A DNA stretch of 37,056 nucleotides, from contig RXJO01000332.1 of NCBI GenBank assembly GCA_003987795.1, forward strand, positions 1-37,056. Reading direction: 5' to 3'. This stretch comes from Curvibacter sp. (GTDB lineage Bacteria > Pseudomonadota > Gammaproteobacteria > Burkholderiales > Burkholderiaceae_C). Both the position numbers and the translations under genes were made by a program. Of this stretch, positions 28,092 through 37,056 are shown one piece after another (position 1 is the first letter of the stretch; each line of letters starts with the position of its first letter). The notes below the pieces were generated by a model, which had not been told where the DNA came from, did not search any database, and saw only the letters and a list, made by a program, of their open reading frames with translations.

Positions 28092-29051
28092 ATGCCCTCC
28101 ACGTCCCAAACGGCCCGAGACGTCCTCACCCCCGATGCCCTGGGCATGCTCAAGGAGATCGCCCAGAGCGGCAGCTTTGCCGCCGCGGCACGGCAGCTCA
28201 ATCTGGTGCCCAGCGCCCTCACCTACCGGGTGCGCGCGATCGAAGATGCGCTGGATGTGCTCCTGTTCGACCGCAGCAGCCGTCAGGCACGCCTGACCGA
28301 AGCCGGCCAGGAGCTGCTGCGCGAAGGCGAGCGCCTGCTCGACGAGATCGATGCCGTGGCCAACCGCGTCAAACGCGTGGCCACCGGCTGGGAACCGCAG
28401 TTCACACTGGCAGTCGATGGCGTCATCACCCGCAGCACCCTGCTGGAGCTCACCGGCGACTTCTTCCAGCTCAACCCGCCCACACGGCTGCGCATCCGCG
28501 ACGAGATCATGACCGGCACCATGCAAGCCCTGGTGCTGGGCCATGCCGACCTGGCCATCGGCGTGGTGATGGAAGGCTCTCCCGCCGCCGACATCCAGCA
28601 ACGCGAACTCGGGGTGATGCATTTTCTCTACGTGGTGGCCCCGCACCATCCCCTGGCCAAGATCGAAGAGCCGCTGTGCGACGACCTGATCCGCCAGCAC
28701 CGTGCGGTGGCCGTCGCGGACTCCAGCCAGCGCGGTCGGGGCATGACGGTCAACCTGCTGCCCGGCCAGGAGGTGTTCACGGTCCCCACCATGCAGGCCA
28801 AGGTCGAAGCCCAACTTCGGGGGTTGGGGGCGGGCTTTCTGCCCGAGTCCATGGTGCGCAACTACCTGGAGGCGGGCATGCTGATCCACAAACCCCTGGA
28901 GCGGGCGGCCCGCACGGTGCGCTGCGGCTATGCCTGGCGGGCCAGCCCAGGCCAGCGCCCCGGGCGGACGCTGCAATGGTGGCTGGAACGACTGGACTCC
29001 GCGGCCACCCGACAGGCCTTGCTGGAGCAGCCTCGCCATTTGGTGCGCTGA
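28092..29051 (+). CDS. LysR family transcriptional regulator
   Basis: N-terminal HTH: LKEIAQSGSFAAAARQLNLVPSALTYRVRAIEDALDVLLFDRSSRQARLTEAGQELL. Upstream starts (28053 TTG, 28056 ATG) are also possible. Confidence 0.92.
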   Translation: MPSTSQTARDVLTPDALGMLKEIAQSGSFAAAARQLNLVPSALTYRVRAIEDALDVLLFDRSSRQARLTEAGQELLREGERLLDEIDAVANRVKRVATGWEPQFTLAVDGVITRSTLLELTGDFFQLNPPTRLRIRDEIMTGTMQALVLGHADLAIGVVMEGSPAADIQQRELGVMHFLYVVAPHHPLAKIEEPLCDDLIRQHRAVAVADSSQRGRGMTVNLLPGQEVFTVPTMQAKVEAQLRGLGAGFLPESMVRNYLEAGMLIHKPLERAARTVRCGYAWRASPGQRPGRTLQWWLERLDSAATRQALLEQPRHLVR

Positions 29052-29170
29052 CAGGACACCGGGGGCGGGAAAGCCCTGAAGCCCTCGACACAAATCGCTG
29101 ATCCAACTCGTCCGTGAGGCCTGCCAATTGGGTTAGGCTTTGTAGCGTACTCATCGATTGGAGACCCGCC

Positions 29171-30268
29171 ATGGCAAAACGCCCCCGCACTTCGACAGGC
29201 CCGCGCAAGAAGCCGGCCCCTCCCACCCTGGTGCCCCAACGCATTGCCATCGTGGGCGCCGGCATGGCCGGCATCACCTGTGCGCGCACCCTGGCCCAGG
29301 CAGGTCACGATGTCACCGTGTTCGAGAAGAGTGCCGGTGCCAGCGGCCGCATGGCCAGCACCGACACGGCCTTTGGCAGCTTTGACACGGGCGCCCAGTA
29401 CTTCACCGTGCGCGATCCCCGCTTTGAACTGGCTCTGGCCACCGCCCCCGATGCAGCCCGCCGCTGGAGCGCCAACGCCGTGCGCGTGCTCGATGAGCAC
29501 GGCCAGGTCAGCTCGCCGAGCCTGCCCCATCCCGAACCCCATTGGGTCGGCGTGCCGGCCATGAACCGCCTGGTGCGCGACTGGGCCGCCCCCCTGCAGG
29601 CCCAGGGACGACTGCTCACCCAGACCCGGGTGAACGCCCTGCAACGCGACACCCTCCAGCCCCAACGCTGGCAGTTGCAAACCGCCGGTGACGATGGCAG
29701 CAGTCAGGTGCATGCCGGATTTGACGCGGTGCTGCTGGCCCTGCCGGCCCCCCAGGCCGCCGAACTGCTGGCTGGCGTGCCCAGCGCCAGCGCCCTGAGC
29801 GAAGCCCTTCAGCCGGTGCACATCGCCCCCTGCTGGACCCTGATGCTGGCCTTCCCGCAGGCGGTGCAACCCGGCCTGACCACGTTGGGCCCGCAGTGGA
29901 ATGCCGCCCGCAGCACCCACCACCGCATCGCCTGGCTGGCCCGCGAGTCCTCCAAACCGGGACGCAGCCTGATCGAACGCTGGACCGTGCAGGCCAGCGA
30001 TGTCTGGTCGAGCGAACACCTCGAGGACACCCCGGAGCGCATTCAGGGCAAGCTGCACCGCGCCTTCGTCGACATCACCGGCATCCACGCCGAGCCCAGT
30101 CACATCGCCGTCAAGCGCTGGCGCCATGCCAAGACCCTCAAGGCCTTGGGTCAGACCCACCTCTGGGATCCGGCCAATGGCATCGGCCTGTGCGGCGACT
30201 GGTGCCTGGGTCATCGGGTCGAAGACGCTTTCGTGTCCGGCCTGAGCCTGGCCCTTTCGCTGAGCTGA
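29171..30268 (+). CDS. FAD/NAD(P)-dependent amine oxidase, renalase-like
   Basis: RIAIVGAGMAGITCARTLAQAGHDVTVFEKSAGASGRMAS (Rossmann dinucleotide motif), FDTGAQYFTVRDPRF, GIGLCGDWCLGHRVEDAFVSGLSLA. Confidence 0.9.
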   Translation: MAKRPRTSTGPRKKPAPPTLVPQRIAIVGAGMAGITCARTLAQAGHDVTVFEKSAGASGRMASTDTAFGSFDTGAQYFTVRDPRFELALATAPDAARRWSANAVRVLDEHGQVSSPSLPHPEPHWVGVPAMNRLVRDWAAPLQAQGRLLTQTRVNALQRDTLQPQRWQLQTAGDDGSSQVHAGFDAVLLALPAPQAAELLAGVPSASALSEALQPVHIAPCWTLMLAFPQAVQPGLTTLGPQWNAARSTHHRIAWLARESSKPGRSLIERWTVQASDVWSSEHLEDTPERIQGKLHRAFVDITGIHAEPSHIAVKRWRHAKTLKALGQTHLWDPANGIGLCGDWCLGHRVEDAFVSGLSLALSLS

Positions 30269-30326
30269 GCGTCCCCGGGGCGGTTGAGGCCGCCCCAGCC
30301 TGCTGTGTCTTAGCTGCGCTCCTGCC

Positions 30327-31238
30327 ATGTCTCAGCCCACCGGCGGCTACATCGGCCGCTTTGCCCCCTCCCCCACTGGCCCCCTGCACGCGGGCTCGCT
30401 CGTGGCCGCCCTGGCCAGTTGGCTGGATGCGCGCGCCCACCAAGGCCAGTGGCTGGTGCGCATCGAGGACATCGACCCACCGCGCTGCAGCCCGGGTGCA
30501 GATCAGGTCCTGCTGCAGCAACTCGCTGCCTGTGGCCTGCATCCTGACCAGCCGCCGGTCTGGCAATCCCGGCGCCACTCGCTGTACGAGCGGGCCTTGC
30601 ATGCCCTGATCCAGGCGGGCCTGGTCTATGGCTGTGCCTGCACGCGCAAGGAAATCGAAGCCGCCCTGCTGGCCCAGGGCGTGAACCGCGCACGGCACCA
30701 GCAAGCCGTCTACCCCGGCACCTGCCGCCTGGGCACCCACGGCCGTGCCGTGCGCGCCTGGCGCTTCGAGGTGGCTCGGATCCCGGGCGCCAATGACCTG
30801 CACTGGCACGATCGGCGTCTCGGCCCTCAGGTTCAGGATGTGGTCACCGAGGTCGGTGATTTCGTGCTCCAGCGCGCCGATGGCCTCTGGGCCTACCAAC
30901 TGGCGGTGGTGGTGGACGATGCCGATCAGGGCGTGACCGACATCGTGCGCGGTGCCGATCTGTGCGACAACACGGCGCGCCAGATCCTGCTACAGCAGGC
31001 CCTGAAGGTGCCCACCCCACGTTATCTGCACACACCGCTGGTACTGGATGCCCGGGGCGAGAAGCTTTCCAAGCAACATGGCGCGCCTGCGATCGACACC
31101 TCCAGTGCCGCCGCCTGCCTGGCGGCCTTGCGCGAGGCAGCCCAGGCCCTGGGCCTGGTGGACGAGGCCGACATGAGTGGAAACATCAGCGATCACCTGA
31201 ACCGATGGATTGGCATGTGGCGGGCCCGGCAGCCCTGA
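30327..31238 (+). CDS. gluQ: Glutamyl-Q tRNA(Asp) synthetase
   Basis: [27 protein letters not shown], Zn-site CACTR...[15 protein letters not shown]. Short GluRS-like protein lacking the anticodon domain. Confidence 0.95.
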   Translation: MSQPTGGYIGRFAPSPTGPLHAGSLVAALASWLDARAHQGQWLVRIEDIDPPRCSPGADQVLLQQLAACGLHPDQPPVWQSRRHSLYERALHALIQAGLVYGCACTRKEIEAALLAQGVNRARHQQAVYPGTCRLGTHGRAVRAWRFEVARIPGANDLHWHDRRLGPQVQDVVTEVGDFVLQRADGLWAYQLAVVVDDADQGVTDIVRGADLCDNTARQILLQQALKVPTPRYLHTPLVLDARGEKLSKQHGAPAIDTSSAAACLAALREAAQALGLVDEADMSGNISDHLNRWIGMWRARQP

Positions 31239-31345
31239 ATCGGCAGCCATGCACGGGTTCGACGGGATCAGGCGCCTGCTTGCCTACAATCTCACATCGA
31301 ACGACGCCTCCCGGCGTCTGGCCCAGCGCCTGAAACCCCGACACC

Positions 31346-32137
31346 ATGCAAGAACACCAAGAACACACTGATCCCGGCGCAGCCCCCTCCCTCGCCGGCG
31401 AGCCCTCTCCCGCCGCCGCCACGGCCGCCGAAGCGAATGCGACCGGGGCCCCTGCCGGCGTGCCCTTCCCCAAGACCATCAAGAGCTTTGTGCGACGCGC
31501 AGGCCGCACCACCACGGGCCAGGCCAAGGCTTTCGAACTGCTGGGCCCGCGTTTCGTGCTGCCCTACCGCGCAGCACCACTGGACCTGACAGAAGCGTTC
31601 GGTGCGCCGGGCCCCGTGGTGCTGGAGATCGGCTTCGGCATGGGCGACGCAACGGCCCACATCGCGGCCCTCATGCCCGAGACCCATTTCCTGTGCTGCG
31701 AGGTGCATGAGCCCGGCGTGGGCGCACTGCTCAAGCAGGTGGGTGAGCGCGGCCTGAGCAACATCCGCATCCTGCAGCACGATGCGGTCGAGGTGATCGA
31801 CCACATGCTGCCCCATGGGGTGCTGGCCGGGGTGCACATCTTCTTTCCCGATCCCTGGCACAAGACCAAGCACAACAAGCGCCGCCTGATCCAGCCGCCC
31901 CTGGTGGCCAAGCTCGCAGCCCGCCTGGCACCCGGAGGCTACCTGCACTGCGCGACCGACTGGGAGCCCTATGCCGAGCAGATGTTGGAGGTTCTAGGGG
32001 CAGAACCCTTGCTGCGCAACCGCCAGCTTGCTGGCGGCTATGCAGAGCGCCCGGCTTACCGACCCGAGACCAAGTTCGAACGGCGTGGGCTGCGACTGGG
32101 CCACGGCGTCTGGGATCTGGTGTTTGAACGGATCTGA
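31346..32137 (+). CDS. trmB: tRNA (guanine-N7-)-methyltransferase
   Basis: [78 protein letters not shown]. Confidence 0.96.
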   Translation: MQEHQEHTDPGAAPSLAGEPSPAAATAAEANATGAPAGVPFPKTIKSFVRRAGRTTTGQAKAFELLGPRFVLPYRAAPLDLTEAFGAPGPVVLEIGFGMGDATAHIAALMPETHFLCCEVHEPGVGALLKQVGERGLSNIRILQHDAVEVIDHMLPHGVLAGVHIFFPDPWHKTKHNKRRLIQPPLVAKLAARLAPGGYLHCATDWEPYAEQMLEVLGAEPLLRNRQLAGGYAERPAYRPETKFERRGLRLGHGVWDLVFERI

Positions 32138-32296
32138 GACCGGTTTGGCGGGCCCACTGAATTCGCTGGCTCGGTGACACAAAGCCGCGAGCAGCGCCAG
32201 TGGCTGCAACATTTATACGACAAAACTGCCTGATTTCGGACTATTCTCGGAGCAGCCGCCCGCCTCATCAGCGTGTCTTTGCAAAAACTGGCTACC

Positions 32297-32325
32297 ATCC
32301 CGGCCTATCCACCTTCTGCCGGGAT
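32297..32325. other. 8-bp perfect inverted repeat upstream of the diguanylate cyclase gene
   Basis: ATCCCGGC (32297-32304) - 13 nt - GCCGGGAT (32318-32325). Confidence 0.4.
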
Positions 32326-32394
32326 TGAAAAGGGTCTGCTCACGGGGCCCGGTTCCACCTCGTCGTTCCCCATCTTGGGCAAGCAGTTTTGACA

Positions 32395-33417
32395 ATGAAT
32401 CCACTCTTGCAGCATCTGGTCGAGATCACGGGACACCGTGATCACGCCCGCCTGGAAATTTCAGTCATTTCTGCTTTGCACCAATTGGGCAATGTCAAAG
32501 AGGTCCGTGCGCTTGAGGTCGTGACCATTGGGGAGGAGACTTTTGTGCGCCCCAAGGCCTGGATCAGCGACGGATCTCTCCAATCCATCGAAGACCCCCA
32601 GCATGCCGAGATTCCCCGTCTGCCTTTGATGGCCTATCCGGCGCTGGCCGCCTGCATCGCCGACAAGTCAGCCGGCCGGGAAGAACGCTCCGACAGCGGT
32701 GAATACGAACTGTGGCTGCCCGTGTGGCTGCAGGAGAAGGTGGTGGCCTGTCTCGAGATCCGCAACGATCAGCCCTTTGCCCAAGACACGTTGAATGTCA
32801 TCCACGGCATCTTCCACGTCTACCGCAATTACCAGAGCCTGCTCGACTACAGCGAGCGCGACGCACTCACGGGCCTGTTCAATCGCAAGACCTTCGATGC
32901 CGAGTTCTCGCGCCCCAGCCATGCGCCGGGTGGACATGGCACCTCCACCGAGATCGATCCCGACAGCCCTCGACACTGGTTGGCCGTGGTCGACATCGAC
33001 CATTTCAAACAGGTCAACGATCGCTTCGGCCATCTCTACGGCGACGAGGTCTTGATTTTGATGGCCAATCTCTTGCGCGCATCCTTCCGCGCACAAGATC
33101 GCATCTTCCGCTTCGGGGGAGAGGAGTTCGTCATCCTGCTGCGCTCGGCCACGCTGGCCACGGCGCGCCAGATCTTCAACCGTTTCCGGCAGGCGGTGGA
33201 AAACCACGACTTCCCTCAGGTGGGCCGTGTGACTGTCAGCCTGGGTTTCGTCAGCACCTACGAAGGCTCTGCGGTCGAGATTCTGGGCCATGCCGATCAG
33301 GCGCTCTACTACGCCAAGGAACATGGCCGGAACCAGGTCTGTCATTACGACGAGCTGATCGGCTCGGGCCAGTTGAAAAAACAAACCCAGGCCCACGACG
33401 AAGTGGAACTGTTCTGA
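32395..33417 (+). CDS. GGDEF domain diguanylate cyclase
   Basis: DALTGLFNRKTFDAEF, VDIDHFKQVNDRFGHLYGDEVL, RAQDRIFRFGGEEFVILL (active site plus RxxD inhibitory site). Confidence 0.93.
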   Translation: MNPLLQHLVEITGHRDHARLEISVISALHQLGNVKEVRALEVVTIGEETFVRPKAWISDGSLQSIEDPQHAEIPRLPLMAYPALAACIADKSAGREERSDSGEYELWLPVWLQEKVVACLEIRNDQPFAQDTLNVIHGIFHVYRNYQSLLDYSERDALTGLFNRKTFDAEFSRPSHAPGGHGTSTEIDPDSPRHWLAVVDIDHFKQVNDRFGHLYGDEVLILMANLLRASFRAQDRIFRFGGEEFVILLRSATLATARQIFNRFRQAVENHDFPQVGRVTVSLGFVSTYEGSAVEILGHADQALYYAKEHGRNQVCHYDELIGSGQLKKQTQAHDEVELF

Positions 33418-33478
33418 GTAGGCCCAGTGCAGCCGCACGGGTGATCGCCCAACACATCGAGCGCCAGACCCACCCGGG

Positions 33479-36400
33479 TCAGACGGGCTGAGCAGCCCGA
33501 GCCTCGCACCAGCGCTGCAGCTCGGGGGCCGACACCGGCTTGCTGAAGTAATAGCCCTGCATCTTGCAACAGCCGAACGCCACCAGAAAATCCGCCTGCT
33601 CGCGGCTTTCCACCCCCTCGGCGATCACCTCCAGCTGAAGGTGATGGGCCAGATCGATGATGGCCGTGATGACCGCCATGTTCTTGGGACTGTCCTGGTA
33701 GGCATCGACAAAGGATTTGTCGATCTTCAACACATCCACCGGCAGACTGGCCAGGTAAGCCAGGCTGGAGTAGCCCGTGCCGAAGTCATCGATGGCAATC
33801 CGCACCCCCAGCGACTTGAGCGCCCGCAGCACACCGGCCATGGCCTCCATGTTCTGCATCAGACCGCTTTCGGTGACCTCGATCTCCAGCAGGGCCGGCG
33901 GCAGGCCGGTGCGCTGCAGAACCTGCTGCACCTCGACCACGAAGCCCGGATCGGCCAACTGCCGGATCGAGGCATTGACCGCCATGGGCGCCCCCAGCAG
34001 CCCCAATCCGTTCAAGCGAGCGGCCTCTTCGCAGGCCGTGTGCAGGATGTGGCGACCGATCTCGATGATCTGCCCACTCTCCTCGGCCACCGGGATGAAC
34101 TGGGCCGGAGAAACCCGTTGCCCTGACCAGCACCAGCGCGCCAAGGCCTCCACCCCGACCAGTTGGTCTGAACTGAAATCGACCTTGGGCTGAAACTCAA
34201 GGAAGATCTCGCCGTGCCCCAGCGCAGACTTCAGTGCCTGCTCCTGCTGCAGACGCAGGTGGGCAGCCACGCCCAACTCACGCGTGAAGTAGTGGAAGCG
34301 ATTGCGGCCCGCATTCTTGGCCGCGTAGAGGGCGGCATCGGCGTGCTTGGCCAGTTCGTCGAAATGGCTGCCGTCACCCGGGAACAAAGCAATGCCGATG
34401 GTCACCGACACATTGAGCTCTCGGCCCTGCACCACGAAGGGCTCCGCACACAGACGCAACAGCTTGCGCGCCAACTGACCCGCCTGGGAGGCGTCCTTCA
34501 GACCGGTCTGCAGGATCACGAACTCGTCTCCCCCTTGTCGGCTCAGGGTATCGGAGTGACGCATGGCAGAGGAAAGACGCCGCGCAAACTCCACCAGCAG
34601 GCGATCGCCCACCTCATGCCCCAGAGAATCATTGACGGTCTTGAAGCGGTCCAGATCGAGGTACATCACCGCCACCTGCTCCTGCTCGCGCTCGGCCAGC
34701 AAGATGGCCTGCTCGGCCCGGTCATAGAGCATCAGCCGGTTCGGCAAGCCGGTCAGCGCGTCGTGCTGGGCCAGGTGGGCCATTCGGATGGCCATCGAGC
34801 GCATCTCACTGACGTCGTGGAACACCATCACCGCACCGATGATCTCGCCATGCCGGTCTTTGATCGGAGACGCCGAATCCTCGATGTCGAATCGTTGCCC
34901 GTCGCGCCTGATCAAGGCCGTGTCGGCGGCCAGCCCGACCGTGTCCTGCAACTCCAGAGCCATCCGTACCGGGTTGCGCAAGGGGCTGCCATCGACCGAA
35001 TTGACAATGGGCATGACAGCCTCCACCGGCTCGCCGCGAGCCAGGTCCAGGCGCCAATCGGTCATGAGCTCGGCCACCGGGTTGAGGTAGGTCACCCGCC
35101 CCGCCACATCGACCGTGATCACCGCGTCGCCGATCGAGCTCAGCGTGACGCGGAAGCGTTCCTTCTCCTCGAACACCTGATTTTCCGCATGCTTGCGGTC
35201 GGTGATGTCCATGAGCTGCGCAAAAATGCCGACCACCCTCCCCTCACGGAGATCCGGAGCCAAGGAGACCAGCAGGGTGCGCAAGACACCGTCGGGCAGC
35301 TTGACGGGCCATTCAAAGGTCTGCGCCTCACCGGCCAGGGCCAGCTTGATATAGGGCCCGTAACGATGCATCAAAGCCGGCCCCACCACGTCAGAAAGCG
35401 TCTGACCACGCAATACCTCGGGCAGCAAGCCGAACAGATCACGGTGCAGGTGATTGGCAAACAGATTGCGCAAGTCACGATCCCAGTAGCTGACCAGGGA
35501 AGGCAGGTGGTTGACGATGGTGCGCAGATGCCCTTCAGCATGGGCCAGCAACTGCGAGACCTGCTGACGATGCCGCAGTTCACGCTCGAACAGCAGCACC
35601 AGCCCCAGACAGCCGACCACCACGATCAGGGTCACGCCGCCGGTGCTGGCCACCCGCTGCCACCACTGCGACTCGACCTCGCTGACCGGACGCATCAACA
35701 CCAGTCGCAGCGGCGCATCGTCGAGTTGAAGGTAGCTGACCAGACGGGGCACGCCATCGCCCGCCAGATCGGAGCGGAAGCTGCCCCCTTTGGAAGGGCC
35801 CTGCGGACCCTGCTCCGGCCAGCTCAGACTGCCGCTGAGCGAGCGCCCGCTGGGGCTGCCGGCCCCGACCAGGCGCGTTCCGTCGCGATGCTCCAGCCAG
35901 ATCGTCCCGTCGCCGTCCAAGCCGGCCGCATCGAGCAAGCTCTGCCACCGGGCCAGTGGGACCAGGCCCACGACCACACCGGCGAACCGCCCCTGCGGGT
36001 CTTGCAGGCGTCGACTGAAGGCCAACGATGGAATCTTCTTGAGCTGACTGACAAAGGGATGGCTGATGAAAAGCGCGTCGTGGTCAGCGCGCCACTGGGT
36101 CTGGAAATAATCGCGCTCCCTGGCGACCACCGGCCGGGCCGCGAGGCCGGCACTGTCGGCCACAGCCCGCCCCGTCGAATCCAGGACCAGGGTGGCGGCA
36201 AAGACCGGCTCAGAAACCAATGGCTTGAAGAGCAGGCGCTGCCGCAGCTCGGGGCTCAGACCTTGCAAACCAGGATCCAGCCAGTCATCGCGCATGGCCC
36301 TGAGCAGACGATCCCCCTGCCTGACCGTGCGATCAATCTCCTGACTCAGCTGGGAGAGCACCCTGGCATCACGCTCAGCCACCCTCATCCAGGTCTCACG

Positions 36401-36499
36401 CAGGTCGGTCTGTCCCCAATGCACCGACAGTCCCGCCATCGTGAGCGCCAGGCACAAAGCCATCAGCAGCAGCCAGCGGGAGGTGATGGGACGTAGCAT
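33479..36499 (-). CDS. Membrane sensor with periplasmic (dCACHE-like) domain, PAS, GGDEF and EAL domains
   Basis: Two TM segments flank the N-terminal region. DALTGLPNRLMLYDRA...RQGGDEFVIL; GVEALARW, EIEVTESGLM, IDDFGTGYSSLAYLASLPVDVLKIDKSFV, VIAEGVES. Confidence 0.94.
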   Translation of the reverse strand: MLRPITSRWLLLMALCLALTMAGLSVHWGQTDLRETWMRVAERDARVLSQLSQEIDRTVRQGDRLLRAMRDDWLDPGLQGLSPELRQRLLFKPLVSEPVFAATLVLDSTGRAVADSAGLAARPVVARERDYFQTQWRADHDALFISHPFVSQLKKIPSLAFSRRLQDPQGRFAGVVVGLVPLARWQSLLDAAGLDGDGTIWLEHRDGTRLVGAGSPSGRSLSGSLSWPEQGPQGPSKGGSFRSDLAGDGVPRLVSYLQLDDAPLRLVLMRPVSEVESQWWQRVASTGGVTLIVVVGCLGLVLLFERELRHRQQVSQLLAHAEGHLRTIVNHLPSLVSYWDRDLRNLFANHLHRDLFGLLPEVLRGQTLSDVVGPALMHRYGPYIKLALAGEAQTFEWPVKLPDGVLRTLLVSLAPDLREGRVVGIFAQLMDITDRKHAENQVFEEKERFRVTLSSIGDAVITVDVAGRVTYLNPVAELMTDWRLDLARGEPVEAVMPIVNSVDGSPLRNPVRMALELQDTVGLAADTALIRRDGQRFDIEDSASPIKDRHGEIIGAVMVFHDVSEMRSMAIRMAHLAQHDALTGLPNRLMLYDRAEQAILLAEREQEQVAVMYLDLDRFKTVNDSLGHEVGDRLLVEFARRLSSAMRHSDTLSRQGGDEFVILQTGLKDASQAGQLARKLLRLCAEPFVVQGRELNVSVTIGIALFPGDGSHFDELAKHADAALYAAKNAGRNRFHYFTRELGVAAHLRLQQEQALKSALGHGEIFLEFQPKVDFSSDQLVGVEALARWCWSGQRVSPAQFIPVAEESGQIIEIGRHILHTACEEAARLNGLGLLGAPMAVNASIRQLADPGFVVEVQQVLQRTGLPPALLEIEVTESGLMQNMEAMAGVLRALKSLGVRIAIDDFGTGYSSLAYLASLPVDVLKIDKSFVDAYQDSPKNMAVITAIIDLAHHLQLEVIAEGVESREQADFLVAFGCCKMQGYYFSKPVSAPELQRWCEARAAQPV

Positions 36500-36602
36500 G
36501 TTGGGAGCAAGGACCAGGGGCGCATTCTAGGGATGGGGCCTGAAGCCACATTGATGCCCGTCAAGCGACGACCAAGCGGCTGCCACTGCAGCGGGGCTGT
36601 GC

Positions 36603-36618
36603 TGTCAAATCCTTGACA
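36603..36618. promoter_or_regulatory. Putative operator palindrome TGTCAA-N4-TTGACA
   Basis: Perfect 6-bp inverted repeat in the intergenic region between divergent genes. The right arm equals a consensus -35 hexamer. Confidence 0.4.
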
Positions 36619-36680
36619 TGGGTCGGCGCCCGCCTCGGGCAAGATGCGCTCGGCCCATCGGGGGCCCTTCAGGAGACACC

Positions 36681-37056
36681 ATGAACATCCCCTCCCTGCA
36701 ACAGCAGGTCAGCGCCGAAGAATGGCAATTGCGCGTCGATCTGGCGGCCTGCTATCGCCTGGTGGCGGCCTATGGCTGGAGCGATCTGGTCTTCACCCAC
36801 ATCAGCGCCAAGCTCCCCAGCTCGGTGGCGGGTGATGAACATCAGTTTCTCATCAATCCCTACGGACTGATGTTCGACGAGATCACAGCCTCAAGCCTGG
36901 TCAAGGTGGACATGCAGTGCAACAAGCTGCACGACAGCCCCTTCCCGGTCAATCCGGCGGGTTTCGTGATCCACAGCGCGATCCATGAAGCCCGTCCTGA
37001 GGCGGGCTGCGTGCTGCACACCCACACCCGAGCCGGTGTCGGCGTGAGCGCCCAGA
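36681..37056 (+). CDS. Class II aldolase/adducin family protein (partial, truncated by window end)
   Basis: AGGAG RBS then MNIPSLQQQVSAEEWQLRVDLAACYRLVAAYGWSDLVFTHISAKLP...VIHSAIHEARPEAGCVLHTHTRAGVGVSAQ (HTHT metal motif). Reads open to the window end. Confidence 0.9.
   Translation, partial: MNIPSLQQQVSAEEWQLRVDLAACYRLVAAYGWSDLVFTHISAKLPSSVAGDEHQFLINPYGLMFDEITASSLVKVDMQCNKLHDSPFPVNPAGFVIHSAIHEARPEAGCVLHTHTRAGVGVSAQ

Noticed and set aside
30277-30296. GGGGCGG-TTGAGG-CCGCCCC hairpin after the renalase-like gene as a terminator
   Set aside because: Perfect 7-bp stem but no T-tract; insufficient to call an intrinsic terminator.
32138-32394. c-di-GMP riboswitch or 6S/tmRNA-type RNA ahead of the GGDEF gene
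   Set aside because: No GEMM-I/GEMM-II, 6S or tmRNA signature could be recognised by eye; left only as a generic structured leader.
34214-36496. 760-aa plus-strand ORF opposite the PAS-GGDEF-EAL gene
   Set aside because: Shadow ORF: Gln/His/Arg-rich with no recognisable domain, covered by a clear gene on the other strand.
1-37056. CRISPR arrays, transposons, prophage, tRNA/rRNA
   Set aside because: No regularly spaced repeats, transposase or integrase ORFs, or tRNA cloverleaf/rRNA segments were recognised on either strand.

Overview
Window from a GC-rich bacterial chromosome, probably a beta-proteobacterium of the Burkholderiales type (inference from protein flavour and gene content). Read in order: (1) a tightly overlapping operon for BMP-type (purine-nucleoside-like) ABC import, containing a signal-peptide-bearing purine phosphorylase/nucleosidase-family protein and ending in a CodA-like deaminase; (2) on the minus strand, a PLP sulfhydrylase, exonuclease I (sbcB) and two overlapping small membrane ORFs; (3) minus-strand clpA, clpS and dnaE; (4) a plus-strand minor pilin/PilY1 operon (pilV-pilW-pilX-pilY1-pilE-fimT); (5) a TrhO-like tRNA hydroxylation rhodanese; (6) a minus-strand pirin / WrbA-like flavodoxin / pirin set with a divergent LysR regulator; (7) a renalase-like FAD oxidoreductase, gluQ and trmB; (8) a diguanylate cyclase converging on a large membrane PAS-GGDEF-EAL protein; (9) the start of a class II aldolase gene, cut by the window end. 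No tRNA, rRNA, CRISPR, transposon or prophage was recognised. Most of the window is ordinary. The best leads are the nucleoside-salvage operon, with a substitution at the CodA specificity residue; the unannotated membrane-protein pair ahead of sbcB; unusual features of PilY1; and several palindromic operator-like sites.
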